Of a stretch of DNA of 8,011 nucleotides, positions 4,523-8,011 are shown piece after piece (position 1 is the first letter of the stretch; the number at the start of each line of letters is the position of its first letter). The DNA comes from Candidatus Moraniibacteriota bacterium (GTDB lineage Bacteria; Patescibacteriota; Minisyncoccia; Moranbacterales; UBA2206), in assembly GCA_026396205.1 (NCBI GenBank), contig JAPLXF010000079.1, positions 1 through 8,011 of the forward strand, read 5' to 3'. A program made the translations under genes and the position numbers. A model generated the notes under the pieces. The model searched no databases, was not told where the DNA came from, and saw only the letters and a list, made by a program, of their open reading frames with translations.

Positions 4523-5614
4523 ATGCTAAGAAATCTTTTAAAGCTTGATTGGATTATGCTTACGGCGGCGCTGTTACTGGTTGTCATCGGAGCCTTGGCG
4601 CTTTTCAGCATAACTTTAAGCGGCGGCAACATAAATTCCAGCTATCTATATCGGCAGGGAATATCCATTCTGATCGGAATTGTCCTGCTTTTTTTATTGG
4701 CTTTTTCGGATTATCGGGTTTTTAATTCTTGGAGTACCCGGCTGTATTTCGGAGCGGTCGCTCTGCTTTTGCTGGTAATTATTTTCGGAACCAGCGTCCG
4801 CGGCACAGTTGGTTGGCTGGGATTCAGTTGGCTGCGTTTCCAGCCGGTGGAAATTATCAAACTTATTATGATAATTTTTTTGGCCAGCTTTCTTTCCAAA
4901 AAAAGAACCGAACTGAGCATTTTTGTAAGGGTAATCGCTTCAATAGCGCTAGTGCTTATCCCAGTTATTTTGATTCTCAGCCAGCCGGATTTCGGATCGG
5001 CTGTCATCGTACTGGCGATTTGGCTGGGAATGCTGCTGGTTTCCGGAATCAATAAAAAAAATATTTTTCTTTTGATGCTGATTATTTTTTCCGCGGGGCT
5101 TTCCGGATCTTTTTTTCTCAAAGATTATCAGCAGGAAAGAATCATCAATTTTTTAAAGCCCCAGCAGGATCCCCGGGGCAGCGGCTATAATGTGATTCAA
5201 TCAATGGTGGCGGTCGGTTCCGGCGGAATCTGGGGCAAAGGTTTGGGGCACGGATCGCAGAGCCAGCTTAATTTTATTCCCGAACGCCACACTGATTTTA
5301 TTTTTGCGGTTATCGCCGAAGAATTGGGCTTTGTCGGTTCAGCCGTGGTTTTGTTTCTGTTCGGGATACTTTTTTATCGTTTGCGGGAAACCGCCAGGCT
5401 GGCTCGGGACAATTTCGGCTATCTTATGGCGGTGGGAATTCTTTTGATGTATTTTTCCCAAGTTTTTATCAACATCGGCATGAATATCGGGCTGGTTCCG
5501 GTGGCCGGAGTGCCTTTGCCGCTCCTGAGTTATGGCGGAAGTTCTTTAACTGTAATGCTGGCATCACTGGGAATTGTGCAGAGTATTTATTTAAGGAAAC
5601 TTAAAACGGATTGA
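4523..5614 (+). CDS. rodA: RodA, peptidoglycan glycosyltransferase (SEDS family)
   Basis: A 363-residue integral membrane protein with about ten hydrophobic segments. SEDS proteins polymerise lipid II into glycan strands, RodA in the side-wall elongation complex with a class B penicillin-binding protein. Diagnostic stretches are QPVEIIKL with E110, QPDFGSA with D156, QQDPRGSGYNVIQSM at 214-228, GKGLGHGSQSQLNFIPERHTDFIFAV with D258 at the position of the essential Asp of E. coli RodA, and PLPLLSYGGSS at 331-340. The GSQSQLNFIPERHTDF form fits RodA better than FtsW. Length is normal for the family. It follows the membrane protein gene by 29 bp with no terminator seen between, suggesting an operon. 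No clear Shine-Dalgarno precedes the ATG. The stop codon TGA overlaps the first base of the downstream palindrome arm, and its use as a stop argues against codes in which TGA is glycine. Confidence 0.93.
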   Translation: MLRNLLKLDWIMLTAALLLVVIGALALFSITLSGGNINSSYLYRQGISILIGIVLLFLLAFSDYRVFNSWSTRLYFGAVALLLLVIIFGTSVRGTVGWLGFSWLRFQPVEIIKLIMIIFLASFLSKKRTELSIFVRVIASIALVLIPVILILSQPDFGSAVIVLAIWLGMLLVSGINKKNIFLLMLIIFSAGLSGSFFLKDYQQERIINFLKPQQDPRGSGYNVIQSMVAVGSGGIWGKGLGHGSQSQLNFIPERHTDFIFAVIAEELGFVGSAVVLFLFGILFYRLRETARLARDNFGYLMAVGILLMYFSQVFINIGMNIGLVPVAGVPLPLLSYGGSSLTVMLASLGIVQSIYLRKLKTD

Positions 5615-5645
5615 CCCCGTTAGAAAAATACTTTTCTAACGGGGT
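5614..5645 (+). terminator. Perfect hairpin directly after rodA
   Basis: ccccgttagaaaa (5615-5627) pairs perfectly with ttttctaacgggg (5632-5644) over a 4-nt loop, with one extra A:T pair outside. It starts at the rodA stop codon. It may terminate transcription or protect the mRNA 3' end, but no T run follows directly. It is the first of two tandem related palindromes. Confidence 0.6.
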
Positions 5646-5648
5646 TGA

Positions 5649-5678
5649 CCCCAACAGAAAAATATTTTTCTAACGGGG
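5649..5678 (+). repeat. Second, degenerate copy of the rodA-trailing palindrome
   Basis: ccccaacagaaaaa against ttttctaacgggg keeps the right arm of the first hairpin (13 bases identical), while the left arm has gtt changed to aac, breaking three pairs. The copies are separated by TTGA. The sequence TTGACCCC/GGGGTTGAC recurs at 5611-5618, 5645-5652 and 5675-5683. Confidence 0.75.
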
Positions 5679-5707
5679 TTGACTAATTTTTACCGGAATG
5701 ATAATAT
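5679..5707 (+). promoter_or_regulatory. Promoter for rplY
   Basis: TTGACT (5679-5684), a 17-bp spacer and TAATAT (5702-5707), preceded by TG at 5699-5700 (extended -10). The -35 is formed by the outer flank of the second palindrome. The predicted start is near 5714, giving a leader of about 63 nt with a small hairpin cgactt/aagtcg (5742-5756). An AGG-type ribosome site (aggtag at 5761-5766) lies 10 bp before the ATG. Confidence 0.6.
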
Positions 5708-5776
5708 AAACCAACATAATATTTTAAAACTCGAGAGACTTCGACTTAAAAAGTCGGGGAAGGTAGAGTCAAAACA

Positions 5777-6487
5777 ATGGATAAAGTTAAACTGTCAGCC
5801 GTTTCCAGAATTGAAAAAGGGAATAAAGTAAATTCAGGCCGAAAAAAAGGATTGGTTCCGGCGGTGATTTACGGCAAAGGAATAAAAACCGAAATGCTTT
5901 GGGTCAAAGCTATGGAATTGGAAAAATTGCTGGCCAAATCTGGAGAAAGCGTCATTATTGAACTTTCTATTGACGGAAAAAACATTCGCAATGTCTTGAT
6001 TCACGAAATTCAAAAAGATCCGGTTAGGGGAACTCTTCAGCATATTGATTTCTATCAGGTAAGAATGACGGAAAAAATTGAAGCGGAAGTCGAACTGGTG
6101 CTGATAGGCGAATCGCCGGCAGTCAAAGAATTGGCCGGAATATTGGTCAGAAGCGTCGATAAATTGAAAATCAAATGTTTGCCGGCCGATCTGCCTTCGC
6201 ATATCGATGTGGATGTTTCCAAAATCAAAACTTTCGAAGACCATATTTGCGTTAAAGATTTGAATATTTCCGACAAAGTGGAAATTGAAATTGATCCGGA
6301 AACGGTAGTGGCGCTGGCAACCCCGCCTCGTTCCGAAGAGGAACTTTCCGCATTGGAAGAAAAAGTTGAAGAAGATGTAACCAAAGTTGAGGGAGTAGTT
6401 AAGGAAGTTCCGGTGGAAGGCGAAGTTGCCGAAGGCGAAAAGAAGCCCGAAGGCGAAGCTCCAGCTCCCGAAAAAAAGAAGGAATAA
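5777..6487 (+). CDS. rplY: 50S ribosomal protein L25 / TL5 (general stress protein CTC)
   Basis: A 236-residue two-domain protein that binds 5S rRNA in the large ribosomal subunit. The N-terminal L25 domain (about 1-92) shows GRKKGLVPAVIYGKG near 22-36 and NVLIHEIQKDPVRGTLQHIDFYQV near 72-95, both hallmarks of the family. The TL5 C-terminal beta domain follows (about 96-185; LPADLPSHIDVDVSKI is characteristic). The last 45 or so residues are a low-complexity acidic tail rich in Glu, Lys and Pro, ending APAPEKKKE, common in TL5-type proteins. Length is typical for this longer form. It is a separate transcription unit, with its own promoter at 5679-5707 and a strong terminator at 6504-6558. Nothing about it is damaged. 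A direct link to the wall genes around it is not evident. Confidence 0.95.
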   Translation: MDKVKLSAVSRIEKGNKVNSGRKKGLVPAVIYGKGIKTEMLWVKAMELEKLLAKSGESVIIELSIDGKNIRNVLIHEIQKDPVRGTLQHIDFYQVRMTEKIEAEVELVLIGESPAVKELAGILVRSVDKLKIKCLPADLPSHIDVDVSKIKTFEDHICVKDLNISDKVEIEIDPETVVALATPPRSEEELSALEEKVEEDVTKVEGVVKEVPVEGEVAEGEKKPEGEAPAPEKKKE

Positions 6488-6503
6488 CCTAGTTTTTTGA
6501 ATA

Positions 6504-6558
6504 AAAAACCGTCCTGACCTGCCTGCCGGTAGGCAAGTATTACATCAGGGCGGTTTTT
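6504..6558 (+). terminator. Terminator after rplY with an inner CCTGCC-type palindrome
   Basis: A 14-bp stem, 6504-6517 with 6545-6558 (one G:U pair), has an A run on the left and TTTTT on the right, forming a bidirectional terminator. Its loop holds a second palindrome, tgcctgccggtaggca (6520-6535). This is similar to short CCTGCCTGCCGGCAGGCAGG-like repeats abundant in Parcubacteria genomes. The next -10 box begins 5 bp after the stem. Confidence 0.88.
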
Positions 6559-6568
6559 ATGTTACAAT
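6539..6568 (+). promoter_or_regulatory. Promoter for the transglycosylase gene
   Basis: Extended -10 TGTTACAAT, with hexamer TACAAT at 6563-6568, and a weak -35 candidate attaca (6539-6544) 18 bp upstream inside the terminator. The predicted start is near 6575, only about 5 nt before the ATG at 6580, so the mRNA would be nearly leaderless. The aggg at 6569-6572 would then lie outside the mRNA. Confidence 0.55.
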
Positions 6569-6579
6569 AGGGTTGAAAT

Positions 6580-7782
6580 ATGTTTAAATATTTAAGAAAC
6601 GGAATAATCATTCTGCTAGCTATGTTTATTTTGGAGAGCTACGGCGGAGCTTTTTTTAATTCCCGAATGGCCAGCGCGGCTACCAGCGAGGAAGATCTCC
6701 AAAATTCGATTGATAAGGCGGCTAAAAAGGCCCAAGAAACCCAAAAACAAATCGATGCCAGCCAGAATGTTTTGCAAAAAACCCAAGTTGAAATCAGCAC
6801 CACCCAGCAACTGATCAATAAAACGGAAACTGATATTTCCAGAAAAGAAGCGGAAATTAAAAGTTTGGGCAATCGCATCGAGCTGAATAAAAAAATTCTG
6901 AGCGAATATATCAAGGAGCTTTATGTGGACGGAGTGGAGGATCCATTTATGCAAATTGCCTTAAGCGGACAAGGCTTGAATGAATTGGCGGAACAATCCG
7001 ATCAATTGTTAAGTGTTAAAGACAAAATAATAAAAATATTGCAGGAAATTGACGATTCGAAAAATAAAGTTGAACAGGTGAAATCGGAATTGGAAGACAA
7101 GAAAGACGAACACGAAAAAATTCTCACTGTGCATAAATCGGAGCAAGTTGAAATTAAGGAAGACATTCAGCAAGCTGAAGCCACGCTGGCCGAACTTAAT
7201 GCCAAAATCAATAAATTAAAAGGCGAACTGTCCAGTTTGTTGGGATCAAATGTCAGTTTTGACAATGTTATGGAAGCGGCAGATTTTGCCAGCAAAGCCA
7301 CCGGCGTCAGGAAAGATTTTATTTTGGGGATGCTAGTGGTTGAATCGGGTTTGGGAAAATTTACCGGCGGCTGCACGGCGGACAAAAGCAATATGAGCAA
7401 ATACAGGCTGGGTATTTTTAAAGATATTTGCAGCGAGTTAAAATATGACTGGAAAAAGAAAAAAGTTTCCTGTCCCCCCAGTTCCTATAAAGGCACCGGC
7501 GGAGCTATGGGCGTGGCGCAGTTTATGCCGGATACCTGGCTGGGATACAAAAGCATAGTTTCTTCCCTGACTGGGCACAAACCGCCAGATCCGTGGAATC
7601 TGACAGACGGCGTGGTGGCGATGGCCAAAAAATTAGCCAATGGCGGGGCATCCAGCAAGACTAAATCGGGCGAGTGCAAAGCGGCCAAACTTTATCTTTC
7701 CGGAACCACTTCCAGCAAATATGACTGGTATTGCACCAGGGTGGCTTATTGGTCAAAAAATTACGAGGATAAACTGAATTAA
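6580..7782 (+). CDS. Secreted coiled-coil protein with C-terminal lytic transglycosylase domain
   Basis: A 400-residue protein. A signal peptide (about 1-33) has basic FKYLR, a hydrophobic core and an ASA-type cleavage site. Residues about 36-220 form long Gln/Glu/Lys-rich heptad coiled coils of the kind found in EnvC/PcsB-like wall hydrolase regulators. Residues about 225-400 form an SLT/MltB-like lytic transglycosylase domain. VRKDFILGMLVVESGLG carries the likely catalytic E255, and GGAMGVAQFMPDTW (about 307-320) and DPWNLTDGVVAMAKKLA match the conserved blocks of the fold. Such enzymes cleave the MurNAc-GlcNAc bond to give 1,6-anhydro ends. Six or so cysteines (for example in GGC, KDIC, VSC, GEC and WYC) suggest disulfides outside the cell. 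It has its own promoter and terminator. It lies between rodA and murA, consistent with a wall-remodelling role. The exact family subclass is uncertain. Confidence 0.85.
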   Translation: MFKYLRNGIIILLAMFILESYGGAFFNSRMASAATSEEDLQNSIDKAAKKAQETQKQIDASQNVLQKTQVEISTTQQLINKTETDISRKEAEIKSLGNRIELNKKILSEYIKELYVDGVEDPFMQIALSGQGLNELAEQSDQLLSVKDKIIKILQEIDDSKNKVEQVKSELEDKKDEHEKILTVHKSEQVEIKEDIQQAEATLAELNAKINKLKGELSSLLGSNVSFDNVMEAADFASKATGVRKDFILGMLVVESGLGKFTGGCTADKSNMSKYRLGIFKDICSELKYDWKKKKVSCPPSSYKGTGGAMGVAQFMPDTWLGYKSIVSSLTGHKPPDPWNLTDGVVAMAKKLANGGASSKTKSGECKAAKLYLSGTTSSKYDWYCTRVAYWSKNYEDKLN

Positions 7783-7796
7783 TTTAAATAAAAATT

Positions 7797-7825
7797 AAAA
7801 AAGTCTTTCAATCCAGGCTTTTTTT
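7797..7825 (+). terminator. Terminator after the transglycosylase gene
   Basis: A 10-bp stem, 7797-7806 with 7815-7824 (one G:U pair), with an 8-nt loop and a long T run. The right arm also matches aaaaaaagcc further down (7837-7846) as an inverted repeat, so the region could terminate in both directions or fold in two ways. Confidence 0.78.
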
Positions 7826-7828
7826 ATT

Positions 7829-7857
7829 TTCACTTGAAAAAAAGCCTTGGTTAGAAT
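7829..7857 (+). promoter_or_regulatory. Putative promoter for murA
   Basis: TTCACT (7829-7834, four of six matches to the -35 consensus), a 17-bp spacer and TAGAAT (7852-7857). The predicted start is near 7864, giving a leader of about 36 nt before the ATG at 7900. No Shine-Dalgarno is obvious in it. Confidence 0.5.
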
Positions 7858-7899
7858 ATACTTATACAAAACATAATTAAGCCTAAAAAAGATAAAAAT

Positions 7900-8011
7900 A
7901 TGAACCGTTTTGAAATTATCGGCGGGAAAAAACTTAAAGGCGAAATTGAAGTCAGGGGCTCCAAAAATGCCACTACTCCCATTTTAGCCGCTACTTTACT
8001 GACGCAGAAAG
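7900..8011 (+). CDS. murA: MurA, UDP-GlcNAc enolpyruvyl transferase (5' end only)
   Basis: The first 37 codons are visible before the window ends. The protein begins MNRFEIIGGKKLKGEIEVRG and continues SKNATTPILAATLLTQK, matching the start of UDP-N-acetylglucosamine 1-carboxyvinyltransferase. This cytoplasmic enzyme transfers enolpyruvate from phosphoenolpyruvate to UDP-GlcNAc, the first committed step of peptidoglycan synthesis. K22 and N23 sit at exactly the numbering of the substrate-binding Lys22/Asn23 of the E. coli enzyme, which supports the ATG at 7900 as the start. The catalytic Cys (or Asp) loop near residue 115 is outside the window, so fosfomycin sensitivity cannot be judged. EPSP synthase (AroA) shares the fold, but the GSKNA block is typical of MurA. 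Confidence 0.9.
   Translation, partial: MNRFEIIGGKKLKGEIEVRGSKNATTPILAATLLTQK

Noticed and set aside
1..8011. CRISPR array, tRNA or rRNA genes
   Set aside because: No regularly spaced direct repeats and no tRNA- or rRNA-like segments were seen by eye on either strand; the repeats present are explained by DGR, IS and palindromes.

Overview
The window looks like a piece of a Candidate Phyla Radiation (Patescibacteria, Parcubacteria-like) genome. The signs are an AT-rich backbone with a standard code (TGA is a real stop for rodA), almost no Shine-Dalgarno sequences, extended -10 promoters lying on or next to start codons, and a compact run of envelope genes with an L25/TL5 ribosomal protein gene. 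The assignment is by inference; there is no rRNA or other decisive marker here.

Region 1 (about 1-3511) is a diversity-generating retroelement (DGR). The 3' end of a target gene (1-492) carries a variable region (VR, about 346-474). A second, diverged copy, the template region (TR, about 819-947), lies 473 bp downstream in a separately transcribed RNA (about 599-988). Between TR 819 and 944 I count 26 mismatches, and 24 of them fall on TR adenines (24 of 30 adenines changed, none giving a stop codon). This is the hallmark of adenine-specific mutagenic retrohoming. The reverse transcriptase (2459-3511) has the DGR-type GLPLGNLTSQ and YADD motifs. An Avd-like four-helix-bundle gene (954-1399) lies on the minus strand, converges on the TR and overlaps its terminator.

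The cassette looks damaged or switchable. A run of 14 G:C pairs (1325-1338) puts the avd start and body in different frames, so 15 or 12 would restore it. A 1034-bp insertion sequence (1411-2444), with 33-bp imperfect inverted repeats and a perfect 7-bp target duplication, sits between the divergent avd and RT genes. A palindromic element adds about a dozen in-frame residues to the RT just before its GLPLGN motif. Whether the DGR is active cannot be read from sequence alone.

Region 2 (3512-8011) is chromosomal housekeeping. A mosaic of palindromes (3512-3650) leads to a membrane-anchored Cys-rich protein of unknown function (3657-4493), then rodA (4523-5614), two tandem hairpins, rplY (5777-6487), a strong terminator containing a CCTGCC-type palindrome, a secreted coiled-coil/lytic transglycosylase (6580-7782), and the start of murA (7900 to the edge). 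RodA polymerises glycan strands, MurA makes the first committed peptidoglycan precursor and the transglycosylase cleaves glycan, so this half is centred on cell-wall growth.
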